From: Pseudoscleropodium purum
Lineage: Eukaryota; Streptophyta; Bryopsida; Hypnales; Brachytheciaceae
Length of the DNA stretch: 64,000 nucleotides
Direction: 5' to 3'
Assembly: GCA_963969395.1 (NCBI GenBank)
Contig: OZ017799.1
Span: 25,236,501-25,300,500, forward strand
Shown here: positions 12,102 through 22,800 of the stretch, one piece after another
Layout of the letters: each line of letters begins with the position of its first letter
Numbering within the stretch: position 1 is the stretch's first letter
The notes under the pieces: generated by a model
The model's database searches: none
What the model was told of the DNA's origin: nothing
What the model saw: the letters and a program-made list of their open reading frames with translations, nothing else
Program-made: the position numbers and the translations under genes

Positions 12102-13624
12102 TTAAACCATAAAGGTCAGAGATTATATTTTCACCAAAAACGCTCCAAAATTGCCATTTCTGATACGAGCACCAAATTTTAGATGGAAAACATTTTTGGA
12201 CACATTTAATTGTAGGATCTTGTAGTAAATTAGATTAAAAAGATGTAGAAAATATTTCAAAATTTTCCACTATGTAGATTTCAAGATAATAACATTTGAA
12301 GTGACAAAAATCATTTTTGGGGGCCTATGAAAATATGGGCAGTTGCACTTCACAAGGTCACATTTATATGAAAAAATGTCCAAAATGGTGGTTGTTCTTT
12401 GGATTTGTTTTTAAGTCAAGTTGGCTACATGGTTGTAAAATTTCAGATCATTTGGAATTGTACAACATATAGGAAAAAAATAGCAAGTAGAAAGGAGTAG
12501 AAAGTGATTCAAAATACTACTCCCTTTGTCCCACTACAAACCTCTAAATCAGGCAAAATTCTTGTCCCACTAAAAAGCTCCATTTCCTAATTTTGACTGT
12601 TGAATAAGTTTTGGCTAGGTTTTACAACTTTGTGGGGGCAAGTCAAGCAATTAGGGAGCATTTTTCTCCTAAAAATCTTGGCCTTGCTTATATGAGGCAT
12701 CTTGTACTTGCCATGCTTCCTAAGATAGTAGTGTTGACAATTTATTTGGTGACCACTTAGGCACTATGAAGATTTGTTTATGAAGTGGTTTAGGTTTCTT
12801 TGTTGTAGATATTTAGTTTGGGACACATATTTCTAAAATCCCGTTGTTGCCACCAACCTTTAAATTATGAAGAATGATGGGGTTGGCATCATTTATAAAT
12901 TATGTTGAAAAATGATACTTCGTGCATGGATTTTGGGTGCCTAGATGATGGTGTCTAAGTTGGAACTTTTGCATAGGTCTAAAGGATGGATAACTAGTTT
13001 TTAAATGCATGTATCACTAGCAAAAAGATTAAAATTTTAGTTAATCCTTTGTAGGGAAGGTTTTTGAAGGTTATTGGTGGAACAAAGGGAATACATTATT
13101 AACAATTTATTTTTGGAATTGAAAAATTCCAATCCCAATGGTTGTGATGTTGTAATAAAAAATTTACACCAATATTTTTATTTCTTTCCAAAAATATTGA
13201 AAATTGAGTTAAATAAAGGACCTTGAAGTTTGTCTTAGAGTAGAGATTCAATAATAACCCACAAACTCCCATAAACTAAAACTCCTCATAACTTTTGACT
13301 CATTGGTGAAAATGAAATGGTTCAAGGCTTTCCAAATACATATAAATCTGGAGAATCAATTTCAAATTTTAATTTCTTAAAAAAATAATTTTTGAAGAAG
13401 TTTTTTTGTTGCCCGAGTTGCCTGTCAAGCATTGAAAAGTACATATCATGCAATAACTTCTTAACCATGTAGTCAAAAGTTATGAAACTTATTGGGCCTT
13501 AAAGCTACTACTTGGGTACATGTTGTGTTAAAATTTCAACAAAAAAAATTAAAACTCCATTTGTGGTGAGTTGCGCAAAATTTCTATGTTGACAAAAAAT
13601 GCAGCTTGGGCGTTTAGGGGTTAA
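12102..13624. mobile_element. TTAA-family element split by a nested insertion
   Basis: TTAA at 12102-12105 and TTAA at 13621-13624 bracket an element whose right end is GCGTTTAGGGG and whose left end is diverged (ACCATAAAGGTCAG). It runs opposite to the copy at 1537-2464: 'accaaaaacgctccaaaatt' near the left matches the complement of the 2.4-kb end. Removing the nested 572-bp insertion and one TA leaves about 941 bp, close to the 928 bp of the intact sibling. It is non-coding. Confidence 0.68.
12518..13093. mobile_element. Nested Stowaway-like element with TA duplication
   Basis: The insertion starts CTCCCTTTGTCCCACTACAA at 12520. Its right end, read inward, is TTCCCTTTGTTCCACCAATA at 13091, so the termini match at most positions. 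It is flanked by TA on both sides (12518-12519, 13092-13093). CTCCCT-type termini with a TA target are characteristic of plant Stowaway MITEs of the Tc1/mariner superfamily. The host is another element, and the corresponding empty site is at 621-650 ('gaaaatactaagttgttaac'). At 572 bp it is long for a Stowaway and has no ORF. Confidence 0.75.
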
Positions 13625-13886
13625 ATCTAATTTGGACAAATTAAATACAATACTATTTAGCATACTGAGGCTTTCTATTTTTGTACACAACTATCAATAA
13701 TTGTGTTGCAAGGAAGAGATATTGATTTTTTTTAAATTTATCTTTAAGAAAAAAAATCTTATTGGTGCATACAACGGAAGAAACATTGCAAATATACAAA
13801 CACTTAGCCAAAAAATATGCTACCGTTAATCAAAGTCTCATATTTCAATCTAGGTAAATCTTCTTTGATATAATATGATTGAGAGA

Positions 13887-13905
13887 TTAACCCCTAAGTG
13901 CCTCA
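13887..13905. mobile_element. Lone TTAA-family terminus
   Basis: TTAA at 13887-13890 is followed by CCCCTAAGTGCCTC, the same terminal sequence as at 1537 and 17225. I found no matching opposite end within about 1.5 kb, so this is probably a truncated copy. Confidence 0.4.
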
Positions 13906-15777
13906 AAGGCCAAAATCTAGCCTCTCCATTTTGAAAAACATTCTTGTTTGACTACTATAATCTTTTGAGTAGTACGGTCAAAGGACATATCCTTTTCTCC
14001 ACACTTTTGGGTCTCTCTTGACTACCAATTGGTACGGTTGGATTATATGGATCTCTTTTTAGGAGAAAGCTTGAGTAGATTGAAGTTGAAAAGGTCTAAA
14101 TTTCATTGAATTTGCTCTAAGCATTCAAAGGCAAATCATACCATGATTTTTGGCACATTTGCACAATTATAATTCATTTGTTCTTGTTGAACCTTACTGA
14201 TTTGCCTACAACTTCTCAATGAAACCCCATGTTGATAAAACTTTTTTGATCCCGTTACATTGCAATAAAACTTGTTGGCTAGTATTCCTTATAGAAAAGG
14301 TTTAGGAACTTGTTACAAATTGTGTATCAAACATAAAGTAGGAGGTCTACAAAGCATTTGGGCTCTAAAAGCTAGCATCCACCTCTTGAAATATACACTA
14401 TTTGTAAATTTTTCATTTTCATTGCACAAGCAATATACAAATGGTACACATTTTAGGAGGTGGATGCCTCTAATAACTATTACATTCCAACTTCAAAAAT
14501 TCATAACTAATTTGAGGAAGTTCTAAAGAATATAAAACAACTTGGATTAAATGCCAATTTCATTTTTCTTTCAAGTAAAATTTATTGAAAAATATTTCAA
14601 GAAGTTTACCCTATTTAATTGTTAGTTCTTAAATGGGCACTTCATAGACCTCTTACCTTAGTGTATTGTCAAATGGATACTTGTATTGGATATGTGCAAT
14701 TACATAAAGAATGCTTGTTACTATTGTATAGAAATTGATCCATTAAATATTTGTCTTGGTCCTCTATAATCGGGCAATTGTGTGGCTACCAATGCTCCTC
14801 AATAGTGCCTCAAAAATCTTACTTTTGAGTGCTTCAAAATTACATTTTAGAAAGGGCTCATAAGTCAAAATTTCAGGATGTTAGGAATGTTCCAAACTCT
14901 ACTTAACTTAAAGCTCAAATTTTAAAAAGAAGAAGTTATTTTCAGCCTTGATGTGCAACATTTTGTCTAAGAGGAAGATCATTTGGGGACAAAGAGAATA
15001 TTAGCAATGTGTTCTTTTTGGCGATTTGTCATCAAATTGCACCAAAACAATTGGCTGTGCACGAAGCCTTTAGGAAAAAATAGTACTAAAAAGAGAAAAA
15101 ATTTCCAAAAAACTTCAAATTAAAAAAAATCTTGGATGAAATTGCTAGATTGTGGATGAAAATAGAATTATGAATATGTGATGTGTGCTAATGTGATATT
15201 TTCTATCCAATATGTGGATGAACACTGAAATTTGGAGCACCACTATAACATTTTGTATCACCACTGTGGGATTTCATTAAAAATGAAAAAAAATCCCTGT
15301 ATTACAGAGGTAGTGCAATTAAAGAGTTTGAAACTTGTTCATCGATGCTCCTTACTTCATCCACGCTATGGATGAGTTAGGGTTCTGATTCTCTGAACTT
15401 GGGATGATTCTCGTTCGATTTTTGTCTCTTCCCTTCCGTTCAATCCGTTGCGATTTCCTCGACGGTGTCACATCATTAGTCGCTCGTCGTGGATTCTTCT
15501 CTGTGGTATCGCATTGTTGACGCAAATTGAGCCGCGTTCCGAATTTCCTGTGATGCGTGCTTCTGGTATTAGGTCAGTTTGCTTCGCTCTGTGCAGTGAC
15601 GGGCACAGTGCGGGTTTCTGAGTGTTGTGGTGGGCTTGTCAATTGACAGAGTAGGTTTCTGAATGTCCACGTCCTCTGCTTGTTGGAATTCGCCACCCCA
15701 ATTCTTTCTCCCCACCCGAGGGGGAGGGGGCGTGGGCTACAAGATTTTGAAGAATTGTGATTGATATTTGCCTTGTG

Positions 15778-16790
15778 ATGATGTCACAGGTTTCCGCAAT
15801 CTCGACTATAGTCATGTCGGCGTTGGCAGCAGCCCAAGCGACTGCCTCCATTGCCTCATGTCAGGTGGGACGTAAACCTTGGGCGTCGAAGGATGTCGGA
15901 ACGGCGATGATGCACTTAAAGACGAACGCGCTAGCTTCTTCTTTGAATGGGGCTGCTTTTAGTGGAATTCGGTTGCAAGTCCATACCCTAGCCAATAATG
16001 TTAGGAATCACAGGGTGGGAGTTCGCGTTCGCGCTGCAGGAGCTAAGGGTGATTACCTTGTGGTAAATCTCCTCTTGATTGTCCGAGTTGATAAGTTCGC
16101 ATTTTTTAATCGGACGAGCTGGCTGGTTTATGTGGTTGTTGGTTTTGTTGGCTTGTGTTGATAAGGGCTCAGTTTCGTTGACTGCAGCAAAAAGTATCTG
16201 CACGGGAATTAGATGACATTCTCGCGAACGAGAGGAGTTCACCTATGGTTGTTGATTTTTACGCCACTTGGTGCGGTCCATGTATATTGCTAGCTCAAGA
16301 ACTGGAACAGGTATTGACATTGCGGGATAGTGGGATATTTACAATGCTTTGATACTGAACTACCGCAGAGATTACGTTAAGGCTCGAGCTAATGATAAAA
16401 ATGTGGTTATGGTTATCCAGCTCGCTGTGGAATACGGGGACAGGGTTCGTTTTTTGAAAATTGACACCGATGAAGAGCATGAGCTTGCAAATCAAATGCA
16501 GGTGTGATCATCTCTACTCCCAAATTAAAATTAACACTTGTCAGATGTTTATTTTTGCCATTTTAGTGACCCCTCCAGCCCTCAGAAGTCATTGGCAAGT
16601 AGTTGGCTCAATTACTGCTTGTTTAGCTATGCAATTGGTCCTTAACATTGTAATTGCGGATATCTTTCTGCAGATTCGAGGCCTGCCCACAATGGTGTTC
16701 GTGAGCCCAGATACCGAGAAGCTTGCCATTCGTACGGAAGGATTGTTACCAACAAACACCATTCGAGACATAATTGAGAAGGAACTATAA
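15778..16790 (+). CDS. CITRX: Chloroplast thioredoxin, CITRX / TRX z type
   Basis: Four exons join in frame: 15778-16062, 16188-16310, 16421-16501 and 16674-16790, giving 201 aa with GT/AG at every junction. The first 80 or so residues are rich in Ala, Ser, Thr and Val with few acids, as in a plastid transit peptide. The thioredoxin fold follows, with active site WCGPC (Cys124 and Cys127) in 'VVDFYATWCGPCILLAQELE' and the cis-proline loop 'RGLPT' (Pro168). The string 'CILLAQELE' and the late 'IRTEGLLP' are diagnostic of the CITRX/TRX z class rather than m, f, x or y types. In plants this protein associates with the plastid-encoded RNA polymerase and fructokinase-like proteins and is needed for plastid transcription (family knowledge). 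The two adjacent ATGs at 15778 and 15781 are the earliest in frame. An upstream GTG is not a plausible eukaryotic start. Confidence 0.95.
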
Positions 16791-17220
16791 GATACCTCTT
16801 TGAATGATTTCCGCTTCCTGGACATATCTGTGGCTGAACTGATTGTCATTGTTTCGCTGGTTCCCAATGGTTTCATCGCCATTTTATAGTGAGTATCTGC
16901 ACATTCCATTGACTTTTCTACATTGATGAGAAGGATATATGCAAAGTAGTCTTCATTTGTGGAGAAACCGGGTTAGATATCACGGTAGGGTTGTGACAGG
17001 CACTTACCAATTGCTATTGCTCTTGGCCATTGTTTATCTGGGTTGTACATCTCATTGCAGAAGGATATGAATTACCGTAGAACGTGTTGCGAGTGTTCTG
17101 GAATTGAACAGAACTCAATAGATTTGTTGTTTTTATTCGATGAAAAGGGTGGATTCTCCAGATTGTATTGTATCCTCCACTGCTCCGATGGTGGCAGTAG
17201 AATCAGCTTCTGTGCTTGCA

Positions 17221-17236
17221 TTAACCCCTAAGTGGC
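17221..17236. mobile_element. TTAA-family terminus
   Basis: TTAA (17221-17224) is followed by CCCCTAAGTGGCCC, the terminal motif of the family. It faces the same way as the terminus at 17680, with the only opposite end at 18258. It may be a truncated copy or the outer left end of a longer element (17225-18257) with an internal second end. Confidence 0.45.
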
Positions 17237-17679
17237 CCTGAAGCCAGTCAAAGTTGTATTATGAGATATTTTCGTCATTGTGCACTGTATTGGTCATGGT
17301 TACAACTTCATATTGAAGTATAGTTAGTGTGTTAAGTTAGCAGCTGTCCGAGTTACCTTGGAGCAAGAACCCTAAACCCTAAATCACAGAAATTTTATTT
17401 CATGTTGAACTCTAATAGTCTAGAGTTCAAGGTTTCCTGCATACATAATTTTGATTGTAGGGTCTTTCACTGGACTAGGTGTATCTTGTATTCGATGTGC
17501 ACAGATGCTATCTAGGTAACCAAGCAAGTACTGTAGAGCCTTGTGACCTCCATGACAACTCTCAGCATGTATAGTATCTTATATTACTTGCTTGATATTT
17601 GGACAACAAAGTTGCATCCAATTGCCATTATTATCAAACACATTTGTGGAAATAATTATTTTTTCCTAGAATAAGTTTG

Positions 17680-18261
17680 TTAACCCTTGAGTGCTCCGAC
17701 GTCCAATTACTGGACGATGAACAGATTGGAATTTGGTTTTCTTTCTCATTACAGCTTGGATGAAAGTAATTTAATTTGTGGAGATACTTTATCAAGTTGT
17801 TGTCCTATCCAATGGTTGGGTTTGGTGATACTAGAGTTTATATTTTTTGAAAATTACAAATGTGGAAGTGTGTCAAGCCAAAGATTGCAAAGATTGCAAA
17901 GATTTTAGGTCAAAATTGGATTTGCAAAAATAAGGTCATAGAATGAAAGAATACAAAAATTTCTAAAGACCACTATATTAAGAGAACCTCATTTCAAATC
18001 TATTCCAACAAGTTTTACTCAAAAAATGACTATTTTGCTTGTAATTGAATTTAGAATGAATTTAGAAATTTCTTTTTCAAAATTTATAGAAAAATATTGG
18101 TGATAGCACTAGTGGATCTAATTGTATGGATAGAATCTAAAATTCAATATCTACAACTTTTATTTGTATGTCAGTTCCGAAATATCCTTCCAAATAGCAC
18201 TTTATAACGATTTTTCTCAAATTGTTGATTTTAGAAAAGGATTTGGACATTTAGGGGTTAA
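17680..18261. mobile_element. TTAA-flanked small element (574 bp)
   Basis: TTAA at 17680-17683 precedes CCCTTGAGTGCTCC. At the other side 'GGACATTTAGGGG' precedes TTAA at 18258-18261. Read inward, the ends are CCCTTGAGTGCTCC and CCCCTAAATGTCC, so they are related inverted termini. The interior is AT-rich. Its 73-codon frame at 17687 overlaps the terminus and is not a credible gene. It shares end sequence but little interior with the 928-bp type, so it may be a subfamily. Confidence 0.6.
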
Positions 18262-19801
18262 ATTTCAATTGTGAAAGTGATTAAATCTAGCCGCCTCAGC
18301 AATTCAATATATTACAAAAAGGATGGTAAAATCATGAGGCTTTCTCCCGTTGGGAGCTACAATAGTGGAAGGAAAGTAATGTAGTACTCCATCTTCTTTT
18401 AATGTGAAAGGGGTTCTCTATAAGAAGTTGGGCTTTGGTAAATTTGAAATGGTTGGATAGTCTTGGCCCCTACATAACTATAGTAGACAACAAATTTTAC
18501 TAACATAGTCATTTGATTGTTTATATATTAGATAACTAATGAGTTGCACTAGTGGTGAATAGGTTATTGTACATAACAGGTTGTACATTTTTTAGTTACA
18601 ATCTTTGATCTTCAAGATCCAAGAATGTAGGAAGAAAGTTGAAAGGAAAGATGGTTATGAATTGCAATCTGTAGGAAAGATGTGGCAATGGTGATGGGTT
18701 GGCAATGCAATCATAGTGCCATGTTAGCGTTGAAAAGTCAACAATTGGTTATGTACATTTACTAATATTTCATATTGGTATACATTCTTGTAAGTTCTCA
18801 AACACTTTCAAAGTGTTTGATTACATAATTTTACAAGTTCCCCCCATCCAAATGTTCATCAACATTTTTGGAAGTTGTCAAATACTTCATAGCATTCTTT
18901 TCTTTTACATATTATAAGTTGTGTAGTACAACCTAGAACATAATTTCAAGCAACCAAATAATTCAATCCTAGTAATTCTTCAAAGTTGAATACATTTGAT
19001 TTGCCATTAGATTAGACCATGGATGACGGAGGGGATGAAAGGCATCTTGTAGCCAATATTGAGGTTAGTACCCAACTATGTGGTACTATAGAAATAGATG
19101 GTCAAGAATGGAGATCACGCATTTATTTCCTTGGGTTGAGGATTAGTCTTGAAAACCACGAAGATGAGGCCAAAGGTTGACCAAATTTGAGCTTAGGTAG
19201 TAGTCCAAATCATTTATTGGTTTTATTTGGAGGTTAAAGGTGATGGAATAAATATAGAGTAGGGTGAATAATGAGTAGGTAGGAAGTCATATCTATGGTC
19301 ATTGAGACTTGGAACTTAAATTGATTTAGTAACCTTTATATCTTATGTCATATGACTTTGATAAATCAAACAACTAGTTTTCCAAATAGTTCATGGTCAT
19401 TTTCATTAAAAGTTTTGGCAACAATACATTTAAAATGCAATATTCATAGAGAAATTTGTGTATGGTTGTAAGGCACTCTACTAGTAACAATAAGTATCCT
19501 ATACTTTCGATTTTAAAAATTCATAGTATATTGAACAAATGCCGAAATATTGCAACATCCGGTTTCTCTTTAGGAGTCTTTAACATTTGCACATCGAAAA
19601 ATCTTCATTTTGACCACCGAGATTTCCGGGGCAGTAAAAGTGGCGGTTTTAGGTGCTTCTATCTTACTGGTCTCCCAGTGGCGTCCAGTCCTCAGGCCCA
19701 TTATCTAAGTTATCTCTCCTAGACCCTCTGTTTCTCAGCCAGCTCCCTCTTCGCCCTTTGCTCCTCCAGCTCTTCTCTTTCGTTTTCCAGTTTCGGCAGC
19801 C

Positions 19802-22800
19802 ATGGCGAGCTCGGGCGCCTTCCACGACCTGGAGCTTCTCATGGACCACAATCTCCATCGAGCGTTCGCTGCCTCTCGATCGACTCCTTCGCCGCCCAAT
19901 TCGACTCCGGGCGAAGATCACGAGCACGCTCATGGCAATGAGGCTCTTGTCGCCCGGGAGGATGACGGCGCAGGTGTGTTCAGTTTTGCAAAATTGGCGA
20001 ATTGCTGTTTCTTGTATGGAATCTTGTAGCGCAATGGCCTTGCAGCGAGTTTCTATTTTTATTTTATTTTTAAGTTTAAGGGTGAGGAGCGTGAAGAGGT
20101 TTCGGAGTGTTGGAGGTTGTGAATATGTTTGGTGATGTGAGGAATTCGTGGGTTTTGTTAGAATTGCTATGAAATTGCGGGCTCCATTTATTGATTGGCA
20201 TTGCCAGGATCGTGCCGAGAGGCTATATCAGTGATTTCATCTGGGACTTGTTCTTGTTTTAAAAGGCTGCTGGCTAGGGCGTTTGATTTCCTTGGCTGTG
20301 AAATGATACTAGAGAATGCTGCATTTCAACGAGGTTCTCCATTCCTGTCAGAGCTGAACATTAATCAATTTCACGCGATTTTCTGTCTTTTAGTTTCTAA
20401 ATTTTGATTAGGTGAGGAGCGTTGAGATGTTGTTGTTGGAGTGAGTTTGTGAGTATGTTTGGAGATTCGAGAAAATCATGGTTTTTCTTTGAAATGTTGT
20501 GAATTTGCGACCTTCTTGTTTTGATTGGCATTGCCGGAATCACCCTGAGACGCCCCCATTTCGTAATTTTATCTGGAATTCGTTTTTAGCGATACTTTTT
20601 CCTAATTGACTGATTGCTGGAATTAAGTCGGTCGTCGTTATTAGGATACACGGAGAATCCATCTACCAATCTCGTAGTTCTGGACAGCTTCCAACTCGTT
20701 AATGCTAGATTCTTGCTAATTTTAGGTTAAGTCAGGAAGGAGAAAACCAGGGTGTAATCTTCAGCCCCTGAAATGATATTCCTTTTCCTCGCCATTTTCT
20801 GTGTGGTTCAGAAGATTATATCCTGGTTTGCTTGAGGCTAGGGTGCAGTACCAACTTGGTAACTCCCTTCTGCAGAATTCGTGACGTGTCCGGTTTCTTT
20901 TCTAGCACCGTAGTTTTCTGATGTCCCCATTTCTAGAAATGATGCTGCCCGACAGCTTTTCTTATTTGGTGAACTCTAGGTGGAGTGACAATCTTTTCAA
21001 TTTCCCAGTTCACATTGAGCCTGGTTCGCTTCACAAGTTTCTCCTGCCGAGTAGCATTCGTTGACATTCTAATGCTTTATTGTTGCAGTATCTAACGATT
21101 TCTGGTTATTGTGACTGAACCCCGCTGCAGCGTCTTTTGGCAATCCGTTACCTTCAGCTGCTTCCATCTCCCTTGCTCTGAACTCCGTATTCACCTCCGG
21201 CCTCGCTCTGACTAAGAATAATATGATGACACGAGCGTCACACCGAAGTGGTGTTGGTCATGCCAATTCGGGAGCTGCTCCTTCTCAGAAGAAAAGCCAT
21301 AGCCCCGTGCCTGTAATGGCCTCTTCTAAGGTTCAGGTTAGCGCGAAATTGAATTCTGAAACGAGATGAAGGACAATTATCAAGATGGTCAGTTTGAGTT
21401 TTAGCCTGATCCGTATGCAATCAACCACGACTGTACTGAGACTTCTGACGTTTGTGACATAGGTGGCGCTTGACATTCCCGAAGCAACTCCAGTTACCGT
21501 TTCAAGCAAGTCAGAAAATTATGTCTCAGCATTTCCAGAGTATGAAAGACTTCGGGGCCCTGATTTCAAGGATCCCGCCAGCGCCGCTGGTCTACGTAGG
21601 GTTTCAATCGTATGGTTCAGGAATGATTTGCGTGTGCATGACAATGAAGCGCTGACTTCAGCCAGTAGAGATTCCCTCTCTGTCCTACCAGTATACTGCT
21701 TCGATCCTAGAGACTTCGGCAAGTCAGCTTCAGGTTTTGATAAGACCGGTCCGTATCGGGCCAAATTCCTTTTGGAATGTGTCGCGAACCTACGATCATG
21801 TCTGAGAGCAAGAGGTTCAGACCTAATTGTCAGGATCGGGAAGCCAGAAGAAGTGCTTGTCGACTTGTCAAAGAGTGTGGGAGCTGAAGCTCTCTATGTT
21901 CATCAGGAAGTTACCTACGAAGAGCTTCAGGTACAGTTTGATTCATTCTCCAAGAGTTTAAAGAAGTCGAATGTCGTGGGAGGACTTCTGAGGACAGAAA
22001 TTAATCACTTGGGGCGTCGAGGTGGTATGGAATGATGATATGTTTTTAATTGCAGGAAGGAGATTTTGTTGCAATTTCTAGCAACCCATACAGACCTTGG
22101 GTGTCACATAAGGGTGTCGTTGTTAAAAGGTGCCGGAATTCCTGTTACGGAGGACCTTTCCAGGTCTGGGGAATTAATCACACTCCATCATTTGGGGCAT
22201 ACAGACAGTGTAGAGATGGTGATACCTCACTACCTGTAATGTCCGACTGAGTGCTAGGTCTCCTACTGTTGAGTTTCAAGGGTTTAAGTTTAAGAAAGGT
22301 CACATCATAGTCTCTGAAGATTGTGGAAACACGGTCGCCTTGCAAAATTAAAATATGGCAGTGCTGTTCAACCATTTACAACGTAGGGAAAAATTTCAAG
22401 TGCATGTAAATCTTTAAAATAGGTCTTTCTTAGTGGTGAACATCGTGTCGGACGCTGTTATGTTTTCAAGGCTATCCTGAGTCTGGGTGGCAGTCTTTGA
22501 AGCTAGTAGTTGCTACTTGAAGCTGGTAGTTACCTCTTGAGTTTCTGACTCGAAGAATACGGTTTGCTCCGGGGCACTCGATGTCTTTGCAAGTCATGAA
22601 CAGCGATGTTTTGTGCATAAGACGAGACGAGTCTGAACTTTGTGTGAGATGTGCCAGCAGTATATTGATCATTGACCAGCAGTTAGGCCGACCGTGATGA
22701 TTATCCGTGATGCAGGCGTTGTTGCAAAGTGGAAGAGATTATGACTGATTTTTGAGTTGTCCTGTATGTTCAGGCGGAGGAGAAAGTTTCTGCTGCTTTG

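Larger units (their letters stand above)
6320..15770. other. AT-rich gene desert with mobile-element debris
   Basis: No supportable gene was found across about 9.4 kb. 6448-6744 (-) holds a 98-codon frame ending at a plausible splice donor just upstream of the P450 relic, but it matches nothing I recognise. The stretch contains a foldback (7276-7697), a TIR element (8806-9036), a split TTAA element (12102-13624) and a lone TTAA terminus at 13887. Between about 9.1 and 10.1 kb there are degenerate iterations of motifs like 'aatgattgga' and 'caaattgt'. A minus-strand frame at 11114-11374 (86 codons) is unrecognised. The last 400 bases before the thioredoxin gene are GC-richer and probably hold its promoter and 5' leader. 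Confidence 0.7.
16800..19800. other. Intergenic region with TTAA elements
   Basis: After the thioredoxin stop the first few hundred bases are likely 3' UTR. A telomere-like 'aaccctaaaccctaaat' lies near 17389-17406. TTAA termini occur at 17221, 17680 and 18258. The remainder to 19.6 kb is AT-rich and I see no gene. GC content rises again just before the PHR2 start. Confidence 0.7.

Noticed and set aside
19653..20135. 160-codon plus-strand frame and 89-codon minus-strand frame at the PHR2 start
   Set aside because: They overlap PHR2 exon 1 and leader in other frames, and one runs into intron 1. They have no family resemblance.
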